Shown here in pieces: positions 8,428-15,351 of a DNA stretch of 64,000 bases. This DNA is from Verrucomicrobiota bacterium (lineage in GTDB: Bacteria > Verrucomicrobiota > Verrucomicrobiia > Limisphaerales > DSYF01). Position numbers and translations under genes: made by a program. The notes beneath the pieces are model-generated. The model made no database searches. It had not been told where the DNA came from and saw only the letters and a list, made by a program, of their open reading frames with translations. Every line of letters starts with the position of its first letter. Position 1 is the stretch's first letter. Location: assembly GCA_025457615.1 (NCBI GenBank), contig JALOTZ010000016.1, positions 1-64,000 of the forward strand. The letters run 5' to 3'.

Positions 8428-8663
8428 TGACCCGCAATCTCCCTCGCTGCCTGAATGTCTTCAGCAAGGTCCTTGGGGCCGTAATGGATCGGAATCCTGC
8501 GTTGCCCCAACTCGCGTTGGAATTCCGGTATGGATAAGTTGGCCACTTCCGCAGCGGTGCCCATCGTCACTCTCCCGCTGGAATACAATCCTACCGCGAA
8601 ATCCAGGCGCGCCTCTTGAGGCTTCAATGTCGCCTCCACCTTCTCTGGCAGCACAAGATTCAT
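8424..8663 (-). CDS. UPF0175 family antitoxin
   Basis: 79 residues. The pattern EARLDFAVGLYSSGRVTMGTAAEVANLSIPEFQRELGQRRIPIHYGPKDLAEDI is characteristic of UPF0175 (described here in pieces: LDFAVGLYSSGRVTMGTAAE, then ANLSIPEFQRELGQRRIP). The central helices act as a DNA-binding/antitoxin domain in this family. It is the first gene of a four-member ATGA-overlapping run (antitoxin, toxin, solute-binding protein, permease-NHL). Type II antitoxins usually repress their own promoter, which would place the transporter under the same control; this is inference. Confidence 0.85.
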   Translation of the reverse strand: MNLVLPEKVEATLKPQEARLDFAVGLYSSGRVTMGTAAEVANLSIPEFQRELGQRRIPIHYGPKDLAEDIQAAREIAGQ

Positions 8664-8740
8664 GCGCTCTGTTCGCTGGGTAGGATTGTCCCGTTCCCGC
8701 CTTCTGTCCAGTGTCTACATCAGCCGATTCTCAGGCTGAA

Positions 8741-8788
8741 GCCTTCTGCAATCTGCCTTCTGCCCTCTGCCCTCCGCCTTCCCCTCAC
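8741..8788. repeat. CTGCCTTCTGCC-type word repeat
   Basis: The gap between the antitoxin start and the BatA-like gene holds tandem CTGCCTTCTGCCCTCTGCCC words (about 8752-8775), matching the family at 4490 and 11660. No gene is seen in 8664-8784. Confidence 0.6.
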
Positions 8789-10638
8789 GCCGTCCGTTTG
8801 TGGTACCACCACCATTCGAACATCAGCACCGCCAGGCCGAGCAGGGTCAGGGTGCGCCAGAGTTCGGTGTTGGCCTGGCGTTCCACGTTGGCCTCGACCT
8901 TGTCGTACTGGCCGAGGTTCAGCTCGGCGCGCGGCTGGATGTTGCTTTCGCGCGCATCGAGCAGGTTCACGCAGAACGCCACTTCATTGGTGCCGGCGGT
9001 GACGCGGTAGGTGCCGCGGCGGGCGGTGTCGCCAAACACGATTTCCGAATGGGCCGGATCCACGTCCAGGTCGCGCGTGTCTCCGCCGGGCAGCCGGATC
9101 CGGGCGGTCGGGACCGGATCAGCGAAGGCGAGTTGGAAGGGGTCGCCGGACCGCACCGAGAGTTGTGAGGTTCGAGCGGTGGCCGGGTTGAGCCACTCGA
9201 CCGCGTTGGCGATGAAGATGGGGAAGGACACGCGCAGCGGCCAGTTGCTCTCGAGCGGATCAAATCCCACCCAGGCGAGGCGTTGTCGTCCGAGCTCGCC
9301 GGCCACCATCAAGGCGCCCTGCGGACAATCCAGCAGTGACGTCCCCCAGCCGGGCGACTCGACCACGGTGCTCCGGCTGACCCCGACGTTGTCGAAGGGC
9401 GTGTAACGCAGGAGCGGGTGCGTGGATTTCCAGTCCACCAGCGCCGGGTTCTCCACCGGGCGCACGCGTTCGAACCAGTTGGTCGGCGACACCGCAAACG
9501 CGAGCACGTTCACTTCCGGCCAGACCGTCGGCGCAACCAAGTCGAGCACGACGAAGTCAAATCCGCGACCGGGATCCGCGAGGTCGGCCGCGACGGTCAA
9601 CCGCGCGGACGGCACCGCGCCCAGTGCCTTCTCGAGGAACCGGTTGCCGCGCGTGACCAGGAGCACCCGGGCGGGTTGGGGCAGGACGCTGACCACGGAG
9701 GCTTCGTTGTCCACGGCCAGATCGTCCTCGACTTCGAGCCGTACCGTGAACACCCCGTCGCGCGCTTGCGAGGTGACGAACACCTGCGGCTGCGTTTCGC
9801 CGGGACCCACCGTGATGGCCCGCGCGTCCAGAAGCTGGCCGTCGAACAGCAGTTGCAGTTCGGTGGAGAGGGAGTTGGAGGACGCGTTGAGCACTCCGGT
9901 GTAGAGGGCGCGCTGCGCGGGGTTTTCCGGGTTGGACCGGGCTTCCAGCGCCGTGATGCCCAGGTTGTTCGCGCCGGTTCCAACCTGGTGAAAGACCAGC
10001 GGCAATCCCTTGTTCTCGAACTGCTCGAGTCCGGGCACCGCGCCGTCGCTGAACAGGTGGATCTCGGCGGCCGCCACCTCCTCCTCACCGCGCTTCTCGA
10101 AGGTGAACGCCGCCGCCGTCTTGAGCGCGTCGGCAATGCGGGTGGGGGAGTCGGACGGCGCACACTCCTGCAGGGCGCGGCGCAGCGTGGCTTTGTCCGA
10201 GGTGGGCGACTGCTTCACCACGGTGTTGGCCCCCGCCAGCAACACCATCATTTGTTCGCCGGGCTTGAGCGCGTCCACCAACCGCAGGGCGGCCTCGCGG
10301 GCCAGGGAGAAACGGTCAGGCCGGACGTCCGTGGCCTGCATCGAGGCCGAGGCATCGAGGATGACGATGCGCAACTGGCTGCCCGGGGCTTGGCCGGCGA
10401 AGAAGGGGCGGGACAAGGCGAGGACGGCCAGCAGAAGCAGGAGGATCTGGAGGATGAGCAGCCCGTTGTGGCGCAGCTTCTGGAACGGCGCGCTGGCCTG
10501 GCTCTCGGCGAGGAACTTCTGCCACAGCAACGTGCTCGGCACCAGCTTCACCGTGCGCTTGCGCTTCAGCAGGTAGAAAACCACCACCACCGGGATGGTG
10601 GCGGCGAATGCGAAGGCCAGCGGAGCGAGGAAGTTCAC
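8785..10638 (-). CDS. BatA-like membrane protein with VWA domain
   Basis: 617 residues. The N-terminus (MNFLAPLAFAFAATIPVVVV, then FYLLKRKR) is the BatA/aerotolerance N-terminal domain; a second span covers about 59-76 (GLLILQILLLLLAVLAL). The VWA MIDAS is DASAS (95-99) with SPTRIADAL supplying the Thr and LFSDG the third motif. A beta-rich middle region follows, and a last span lies near the C-terminus (LTLLGLAVLMFEWWWYH). These proteins work with MoxR ATPases and DUF58 proteins in envelope processes that are poorly defined. The upstream neighbour on the same strand is DUF58, but a four-helix-bundle gene has been placed between them. Confidence 0.86.
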   Translation of the reverse strand: MNFLAPLAFAFAATIPVVVVFYLLKRKRTVKLVPSTLLWQKFLAESQASAPFQKLRHNGLLILQILLLLLAVLALSRPFFAGQAPGSQLRIVILDASASMQATDVRPDRFSLAREAALRLVDALKPGEQMMVLLAGANTVVKQSPTSDKATLRRALQECAPSDSPTRIADALKTAAAFTFEKRGEEEVAAAEIHLFSDGAVPGLEQFENKGLPLVFHQVGTGANNLGITALEARSNPENPAQRALYTGVLNASSNSLSTELQLLFDGQLLDARAITVGPGETQPQVFVTSQARDGVFTVRLEVEDDLAVDNEASVVSVLPQPARVLLVTRGNRFLEKALGAVPSARLTVAADLADPGRGFDFVVLDLVAPTVWPEVNVLAFAVSPTNWFERVRPVENPALVDWKSTHPLLRYTPFDNVGVSRSTVVESPGWGTSLLDCPQGALMVAGELGRQRLAWVGFDPLESNWPLRVSFPIFIANAVEWLNPATARTSQLSVRSGDPFQLAFADPVPTARIRLPGGDTRDLDVDPAHSEIVFGDTARRGTYRVTAGTNEVAFCVNLLDARESNIQPRAELNLGQYDKVEANVERQANTELWRTLTLLGLAVLMFEWWWYHKRTA

Positions 10639-10654
10639 GGTGTCCTCCGCTGGA

Positions 10655-10690
10655 CGAGGATGGAGGATGGAGGATAGAGGATGGACGTCA
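10655..10690. repeat. GGATGGAGGAT word repeat (left flank of four-helix gene)
   Basis: The run GGATGGAGGATGGAGGATAG (about 10660-10679) and following GAGGATGG copies lie just 3' of the four-helix-bundle gene. The complementary form (CTATCCTCTATTCTCCATGC, about 11089-11108) lies at its 5' side, so the gene is bracketed by inverted word repeats. Confidence 0.6.
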
Positions 10691-11080
10691 TGAGTGGCTT
10701 TTGGATTTTGGACAGAGAGTATCTGCCCGGTCCATCATGCGCTGCAGCATCGCCCCGATGGACTGCCAGGCGGAGTCGAATTCTCGATGCATGCCAGGCT
10801 CGATGTAGCCGCATTCCAGGGCGTGATCCAACCAAGCCTGTGTTTCCATCGTTTCCCCAAGTGCCTCATTGATCTTGCTCACAAATGCGGCTTGATAGCG
10901 TCGGCGAGCCCACGCTTCGGCGAGCATACCGTTTACCGCCCGGGAGGAGCGGCGAATCTGATCTGTCAGCGAAAATCGTTCATCTGCCGGAAAGGCCCGC
11001 GTGGTCACAAAAATTCTGCGGGCTTCGACTCTTGCCGCCTGGTACACCTTCAACTCTCTGAAGCTCCGAATCGCTGCCAT
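10688..11080 (-). CDS. Four-helix-bundle protein (23S rRNA-IVP type)
   Basis: 130 residues, starting MAAIRSFRELKVYQAARVEA, the standard opening of the family, followed by FPADERFSLTDQIRRSSRAV and helix-forming segments AFVSKINEALGETMETQAWLDHAL and YIEPGMHREFDSAWQSIGAMLQRM (given in pieces). It differs from the copy at 783-1163, so it is not a recent duplicate. It interrupts the DUF58 to BatA gene order and is bracketed by GGATGGAGGAT-type repeats in inverted orientation. Function in this family is unknown. Confidence 0.88.
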   Translation of the reverse strand: MAAIRSFRELKVYQAARVEARRIFVTTRAFPADERFSLTDQIRRSSRAVNGMLAEAWARRRYQAAFVSKINEALGETMETQAWLDHALECGYIEPGMHREFDSAWQSIGAMLQRMMDRADTLCPKSKSHS

Positions 11081-11082
11081 GC

Positions 11083-11125
11083 CTTTTCTATCCTCTATTC
11101 TCCATGCTCAATCCTCAGTCCTGGC
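11083..11125. repeat. Inverted counterpart of the GGATGGAGGAT repeat
   Basis: Words CTATCCTCTATTCTCCATGC and CAATCCTCAGTCCTGG (about 11089-11124) are the complement type of the block at 10655-10690 and lie at the 5' side of the four-helix-bundle gene. Confidence 0.55.
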
Positions 11126-11126
11126 G

Positions 11127-12068
11127 TTACCCCACCACCTCCGCTCTCCTGAGTTGCTTCAGGATGAGCTCGCCCAGGTCCATGTCCGACCGGGCCAGGA
11201 AGTAATGAATGCCGCGGCTCTGACAGAATTCCCGGAGCCGGGCGCAAAAGTTCTGCACGGTCTGCTGATAGGCCTTAAGGCGATACTTGCCGAAGGTGAC
11301 CTCGCGGGAATCCCCGCTCTCGGCATCGACCAGCCGGAGATCCCCGAAGGTCGTGGGCGCCAGCTCCTCGGGGGACAGGATGTGGACGACATTCACCTGG
11401 AAGCCGCGCCCGACCAGCGTGTTCAGCCCCGCCTCGTAACCTTCGGGGTCCAGCAGGTCGCTCAAGACCACCGCCACGCCGGCCTGACGCGATTCGATCG
11501 CGGCGCGACGCAGGGATTGGTTGAGGCTGGCCGCACCGCCCGCCGTGAGCGCCGCCAGGCTTTGAAAGAACTGCGAGGCGGATTTCCTGCCGCGCACGGA
11601 ACGCAGGGCATTGTGAATGGCGGATGGCGGATGGCGGATTGCGGATTGGGCACCTTCCGCATTCTGCAATCTGCCTCCTGCACTTGGAAACGGGATCACG
11701 CTCACGCGGTCGAATCCGCACAGGGCGATGTAGCCGAGAGCGGCGGCCACCTGGCGGGCGAAATCGAACTTGGGCGGCTCGCCGAAGGTCATGCTCTCGC
11801 TGGCGTCGAGGAAGAGGCGCACCGGCAGCTCGCGCTCCTCCTCGTAGAGCTTGAGGAACAGGCGCTCGAGCCGGCCGTAGAGGTTCCAATCGAGATAGCG
11901 AAAGTCGTCCCCCGCCACATAATTGCGGTAATCGGCAAACTCGACGGATTGGCCACGCGCCCGGCTCCGGCGCTCGCCGCGCGCCGAGCTCTTGGACCGT
12001 CGCGCCGCCAGCAACTGGAGCTGTTCCAGCCGGCGCAGCAGGTCGGGGTTGAGCAGGGCGTTGGACAC
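11127..12068 (-). CDS. DUF58 domain protein (MoxR-associated VWA-like)
   Basis: 313 residues from a GTG start at 12068, two bases after the stop of the nucleotidyltransferase gene. The longer open frame upstream overlaps that gene and is rejected. The DUF58 signature is clear: GQSVEFADYRNYVAGDDFR, then YLDWNLYGRLERLFLK (residues 39-73), then FLDASESM (87-93) like a MIDAS, and VVLSDLLDPEGY. Residues about 133-153 (GRLQNAEGAQSAIRHPPSAI) have no place in the family and are encoded by dispersed repeat words (11610-11674) inserted in frame. DUF58 proteins function with MoxR ATPases; the MoxR gene lies about 2 kb upstream, separated by accessory modules. Confidence 0.88.
   Translation of the reverse strand: MSNALLNPDLLRRLEQLQLLAARRSKSSARGERRSRARGQSVEFADYRNYVAGDDFRYLDWNLYGRLERLFLKLYEEERELPVRLFLDASESMTFGEPPKFDFARQVAAALGYIALCGFDRVSVIPFPSAGGRLQNAEGAQSAIRHPPSAIHNALRSVRGRKSASQFFQSLAALTAGGAASLNQSLRRAAIESRQAGVAVVLSDLLDPEGYEAGLNTLVGRGFQVNVVHILSPEELAPTTFGDLRLVDAESGDSREVTFGKYRLKAYQQTVQNFCARLREFCQSRGIHYFLARSDMDLGELILKQLRRAEVVG
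11610..11674. repeat. Dispersed word repeat inserted in frame in DUF58 gene
   Basis: The stretch GGCGGATGGCGGATTGCGGA (about 11625-11644) followed by TTCTGCAATCTGCCTCCTGC (about 11661-11680) belongs to the repeat families also found at 4386-4515 and 8741-8788. It adds about 20 codons to DUF58 without breaking the frame. Confidence 0.65.
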
Positions 12069-12070
12069 AG

Positions 12071-12823
12071 TCAGGATTTCGTGGACGCGTGACGCAGGCG
12101 TTCCAACTCCAATTTCAAGGGCTGCCAGTAGGCGCGGTCCGCCTCGCGTTCCTCGCGCTCTTCCTCCTGGAACGCGGCTTCCAGTTCCCCGGTCTGGCCG
12201 GACAGCGCGAGGCTGATCAAGGCGCGCTGGGGAACGAGCTCGGATGCCAACCGCGTTGCTGAAGCCGCCGCTTCCACCAGCAACGCCGCCGTCCGCAACT
12301 CCAGCAGCCAAAAACGCCGGCGCTCCGGCGTCGGTTCCGTGCGGTGCTGCAGGTAGTGGGCCTCCAGGAGCCGTTGAAGCATGGGCCAATCCTTGCCGCG
12401 CTGCGTCTTCTTCGCCTTGACCAGGTCGGGCAGCGAAAGCAGTTCGTAGCGCGTGCCGTCCGTGTCCGTCACGCTGGTGCGCCGTTCCCACAGGTGTTCA
12501 AATCGGTCCACACCGCGAAGCTGGGACATCACATCCACCCGCATTTCTGCCGCCTCGGGATGGTGACAACGGAAATGCACGGCGTGGCCGCGTTGGAGGT
12601 AGTCGGGGGAGAGGGGTGGGACGGCGATGCGCTCCGCTTGGAGTTCCCGCAGGGCTTGGTCCAGACGGCGCAGGTTCTCGGCGTCGGCCAGGATCAGCAG
12701 GTCGGTATCCCGGCTAAACTCCGCCGCGCCGTAGAACACGCAGGCCTGACCGCCCATCAGCAGGGCACGGACCCGGCAGGCGGCCATCGTAGAAAGGACT
12801 TTCTGTATCCGGCTCGGTATCAA
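12071..12823 (-). CDS. Nucleotidyltransferase-fold protein
   Basis: About 250 residues. The preferred start is TTG 12823, preceded by GGAGGA at suitable spacing; ATG starts at 12871 or 12787 are alternatives. The NTase core motif is MGGQACVFYGAAEFSRDTDL, with paired Asp-x-Asp-like acidic residues and the later MRVDVMSQLRG. DLVKAKKTQRGKDWPMLQRLLEAHY is typical of this nucleotidyltransferase subfamily, which is often found with mobile or toxin-type loci. A helical C-terminal part is Glu/Arg-rich. It overlaps the short gene upstream and ends two bases before the DUF58 start. The substrate is unknown; an AbiEii-like or minimal-NTase toxin role is only an inference. Confidence 0.72.
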   Translation of the reverse strand: MIPSRIQKVLSTMAACRVRALLMGGQACVFYGAAEFSRDTDLLILADAENLRRLDQALRELQAERIAVPPLSPDYLQRGHAVHFRCHHPEAAEMRVDVMSQLRGVDRFEHLWERRTSVTDTDGTRYELLSLPDLVKAKKTQRGKDWPMLQRLLEAHYLQHRTEPTPERRRFWLLELRTAALLVEAAASATRLASELVPQRALISLALSGQTGELEAAFQEEEREEREADRAYWQPLKLELERLRHASTKS

Positions 12824-12944
12824 GAGTTCCTCCGATGGCCAGGTAATGCGCCCACAGCTCGCCGCTGGCATGCCAGCGTTCGAGCGGCGTCAGGCGATAC
12901 CAGTCGGCCCACTCGCCGTCCACGATGTCTTCCGGTCGAACCAC
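12714..12944 (-). CDS. Small hypothetical protein preceding the nucleotidyltransferase
   Basis: 76 residues from a GTG at 12944. The segment WADWYRLTPLERWHASGELW, then AHYLAIGGTLDTEPDTESPF and a C-terminus GRSGLRVLRRGGV, looks like a conserved small protein that accompanies this NTase type; I recall the pattern but cannot name a function. It overlaps the NTase gene by about 110 bases in another frame, which suggests coupled translation. The two probably form one mobile module. Confidence 0.6.
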   Translation of the reverse strand: MVRPEDIVDGEWADWYRLTPLERWHASGELWAHYLAIGGTLDTEPDTESPFYDGRLPGPCPADGRSGLRVLRRGGV

Positions 12945-13001
12945 AAGCCAAGTTGAAACACCCCGATCGCCGAGGCAAGCGCAAGGTGGCGATGGCGCGC
13001 G

Positions 13002-13068
13002 CGGCGAACAGTGGTTGGAGCTGTTCCAGCCGGCGCAGCAGGTCGGGGGTGAGCAGGGCGTTGGGCAT
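13002..13068 (-). pseudogene. Truncated duplicate of the DUF58 gene 5' end
   Basis: Reading on the minus strand from ATG 13068 gives MPNALLTPDLLRRLEQLQ, against MSNALLNPDLLRRLEQLQ in the complete DUF58 gene at 12068. About 53 bases are nearly identical, then similarity is lost. The remnant starts two bases after the stop of the TIR-like gene, exactly as the full DUF58 starts two bases after the NTase stop. The NTase module therefore sits between a truncated and a complete copy of the DUF58 start. Confidence 0.8.
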
Positions 13069-13070
13069 GG

Positions 13071-13688
13071 CTAACCGTTGTCCACCAGCCAGGTGCGGAT
13101 GACCCAAGTGTAATCGTTGAAGGTCAACTCGCCGGGATCGAGGCGCAGCCTCTGGCACAAGGCGGGGAAGTCGAGTCGGAATCGCTGGTACCGCTCGGCA
13201 ATGACCCGGCTGGAGGGCAGAGGGCGGCGTGGCTCCTCGTCGCGCAGCCAGTCGCGCACGGCCTGGATGAGCAGCACGGGGTTGTCGTCGTGGGCCTTGA
13301 TGTCCTGGCCCGCAATGTCGGACAGGTATTGCTGAAAGCGATATCGTTCGCGTTCCAGGATCAGGGTGGATTTGCGCCGTTGCCGGCGGTCTCCGAACCG
13401 TTTGGCGCCCAGGAACAGGCCCAACTCGAAGGGCATGTTGGAGCGCGGAAGGCGCGATGCCTTGTCCAGCTCGGTGCGAGAGATGTCATGCACCCCAAAG
13501 GCGCAGTCAGCAATGATGCGGGTGAGTTTTTCGACCCGAACATGCCCGCCGTCGGAGGTTTCCAGCGCGCACCGCGGCACGAACGCACAATCGGTCACGC
13601 AGAAAACCAACGCCTCGAACAAGGGCTTGTAGGCGTCGTCGAAGGGAACGTTGAGGAATACGGCCTTAGCTGGCGGGCGACGAGACAT
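13071..13688 (-). CDS. TIR/deoxyribosyltransferase-like protein of unknown function
   Basis: 205 residues. The order of motifs resembles nucleoside 2-deoxyribosyltransferase/TIR-like folds: an N-terminal strand AVFLNVPFDDAYKPLFEALV, then RIIADCAFGVHDISRTELD, and SNMPFELGLFLGAKRFGD. In such folds the Glu of FELG is the catalytic residue for N-glycosidic bond cleavage. A middle strand LILERERYRFQQYLSDIAGQ and a helical C-terminal region ending DYTWVIRTWL follow. I recognise it as a recurrent hypothetical family but no function is known. It is downstream of, and overlaps by 23 bases, a 56-residue ORF. A role as an NAD- or nucleotide-consuming effector is inference. Confidence 0.7.
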   Translation of the reverse strand: MSRRPPAKAVFLNVPFDDAYKPLFEALVFCVTDCAFVPRCALETSDGGHVRVEKLTRIIADCAFGVHDISRTELDKASRLPRSNMPFELGLFLGAKRFGDRRQRRKSTLILERERYRFQQYLSDIAGQDIKAHDDNPVLLIQAVRDWLRDEEPRRPLPSSRVIAERYQRFRLDFPALCQRLRLDPGELTFNDYTWVIRTWLVDNG

Positions 13689-13836
13689 GCGTGAGCTTTC
13701 GTTCGCGTTTGATTTCGCGCAGCCACCTCATCGCCTCGTCCAACTGCCGGAGGGTAAAACTGTCCGGTCTCGCCGCCGGGCGCGGCAACTGGCGCCGGGC
13801 CTTTGGATCCCTTCCGTTGCTTTCCGTCAGTTTCAT
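13666..13836 (-). CDS. Small basic protein (56 aa) upstream of the TIR-like gene
   Basis: ATG 13836 to TAA 13666. The sequence has a basic, Pro-rich N-terminal part (about residues 9-24) and an amphipathic helix DSFTLRQLDEAMRWLREIKR (25-44). It overlaps the downstream TIR-like gene by 23 bases, so the two are probably co-translated. It begins four bases after the stop of the HAD-like remnant. Its size, charge and overlap resemble an antitoxin or accessory partner, but this is inference from context only. Confidence 0.6.
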   Translation of the reverse strand: MKLTESNGRDPKARRQLPRPAARPDSFTLRQLDEAMRWLREIKRERKLTHVSSPAS

Positions 13837-13840
13837 GGTC

Positions 13841-14011
13841 TCAATCTAGGAGCGAGGAGGAGAATTGCAAGTATTCCGCGCCCGCCGCCGACCCGAGGAT
13901 CAACTCGCACGGAGACGCGCGAAGCTGGGAGAGCGCTTCGATCGCACCGGGCCGGAGTTCGCCATCCTCGTCCACGAAGGTCAGGTCAACCTCTATGCAA
14001 GCATTCGGCAT
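13841..14011 (-). CDS. Short HAD-like protein, probably a remnant
   Basis: 56 residues from ATG 14011. IEVDLTFVDEDGELRPGAIE resembles the first strand and loop of HAD-superfamily phosphatases (usual form DxDxTLVD), and LILGSAAGAEYLQ matches the LYLWSSGGAEY region of short HAD-like proteins. The first Asp of motif I is Glu here, and motifs III and IV are missing. It is likely a shortened, inactive copy. It lies 45 bases after the MoxR stop. Confidence 0.5.
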   Translation of the reverse strand: MPNACIEVDLTFVDEDGELRPGAIEALSQLRASPCELILGSAAGAEYLQFSSSLLD

Positions 14012-14056
14012 GGCATTGCTTCTTCCCGTCCTGGCGGCTTGGCGCGAGCCCCCCAC

Positions 14057-15058
14057 TCACACCGTCACCGCCTGCGCGTCCCGGGGCACGTCCTGGAGAA
14101 TCTGCGCGATGATCTGGTCGGTGACAATCCCCTCGGCCTCGGCCTCGAAGTTCAGGATCAGGCGGTGGCGGAGGGCGGGATAGGCCACGGCTTGGAGGTC
14201 GTCGAAACTCACATTGAACCGGCCCTGGGCCAACGCGCGCACCTTGCCGCCCAGCAGGAGCGTTTGCGCGCCGCGCGGACTGCTGCCAAACCGCAGGTAT
14301 TGAGTGGCGATGGGCGCGGCGGTCTCGGTCTTGGGATGCGTGGCCAGGACGAGTCGGACCGCGTAATCCTGCACGTGCGACGCCACCGGCACTTCGCGGA
14401 CCAGTTTCATGAGGTCCACGAGGTGCTGGCGTTCGAGCACCTTGTCCACCTGCACCCGGGTGCCGGCGGTGGTGCGGTTGAGCACCTCGCTCAACTCGGC
14501 CGCGTTCGGATAGCCCACGAGCACCTTGAAGAAGAACCGGTCGAGCTGCGCCTCGGGCAACGGGTAGGTGCCTTCCTGATCAATCGGGTTCTGCGTGGCC
14601 ATGACGAAGAACGGTTCCGTGAGCCGCCGAATCTGGCCGCCGGCGGTCACCTGGTGTTCCTGCATCGCCTCGAGCAACGCCGACTGCGTCTTGGGCGTGG
14701 CGCGATTGATTTCATCGGCCAGGATCAGGTGGGCGAAGATCGGGCCGTGCTGGAACTGGAACTCGCGCCGTCCGCCGGGGGATTCCATGACGATATTGGT
14801 GCCCAGAATGTCGGCGGGCATGAGGTCGGGCGTGAACTGGATGCGGTTGAACGGCATGTCGAGCGCCTCGCCCAGCGTGCGCACCAGCAGGGTCTTGCCG
14901 AGCCCCGGCACGCCCTCGAGGAGCACGTGGCCGCCGGCAAACAGCGCCGTCAGCGTGCTGTCCACGATTGCCTCCTGGCCGACGATCACGCGTCCGATCT
15001 CGTCGCGCAGGCGGTGGTAGGCATCGCGGAAGGTCTGGATCTGTTGTTCGACTTGCAT
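14057..15058 (-). CDS. MoxR-family AAA+ ATPase
   Basis: 333 residues. Walker A is GVPGLGKT (49-56), Walker B lies in LILADEINRATPKTQSALLEAMQE (described in part), with an arginine-finger region and the C-terminal lid typical of MoxR (RGAQTLLLGGKVRALAQGR). MoxR ATPases act as chaperones for VWA/DUF58 partners, which are encoded downstream (DUF58 at 12068, BatA-like at 10638, large VWA at 4383). It heads the cluster on the minus strand. Confidence 0.93.
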   Translation of the reverse strand: MQVEQQIQTFRDAYHRLRDEIGRVIVGQEAIVDSTLTALFAGGHVLLEGVPGLGKTLLVRTLGEALDMPFNRIQFTPDLMPADILGTNIVMESPGGRREFQFQHGPIFAHLILADEINRATPKTQSALLEAMQEHQVTAGGQIRRLTEPFFVMATQNPIDQEGTYPLPEAQLDRFFFKVLVGYPNAAELSEVLNRTTAGTRVQVDKVLERQHLVDLMKLVREVPVASHVQDYAVRLVLATHPKTETAAPIATQYLRFGSSPRGAQTLLLGGKVRALAQGRFNVSFDDLQAVAYPALRHRLILNFEAEAEGIVTDQIIAQILQDVPRDAQAVTV

Positions 15059-15351
15059 GGGGGAGGTTTAGCCGAAACTCAGAAACTCAAAAGGTTTTTC
15101 CGGTGTCTGGCCGGAGCGCGGCCTGAAGGCCTTGAAGGCCGCTTCAGCATTCGCAAGCCCGCGGAACCAGCCTTTCATCGCGTGCCCTTTGGACGTTGAA
15201 GCGGCCTGAAGGCGCGCTCCGGGGGCAGGCTTAAGGCCTGCGTAAATCCACCAGTGAAATCAAACCCTCCAGCCCTTCGCGCCCGCCCTGTTCTCTACAT
15301 GCCCTTAATCGTGTTCGGCCCGCGGCTGTCCGCTTGATTACCGCCAACAGT
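15059..15351. repeat. Intergenic palindromic repeats (GGCCTGAAGGCC type)
   Basis: The gap holds GCGGCCTGAAGGCCTTGAAG (15119-15138) and the related GAAGCGGCCTGAAGGCGCGC (15199-15218), which form imperfect inverted repeats around GGAGCGCG/CGCGCTCC words. Similar GGAGCGCGG words occur at 34535-34650. No gene is seen. Confidence 0.5.

Noticed and set aside
11127-12491. 454-residue form of the DUF58 ORF
   Set aside because: The first 141 codons overlap the NTase gene in another frame; homology starts at the GTG at 12068.
12820-13158. 112-residue minus-strand ORF
   Set aside because: Only MPNALLTPDLLRRLEQLQ has meaning, as the duplicated DUF58 start; the rest is read-through of non-coding and overlapping sequence.
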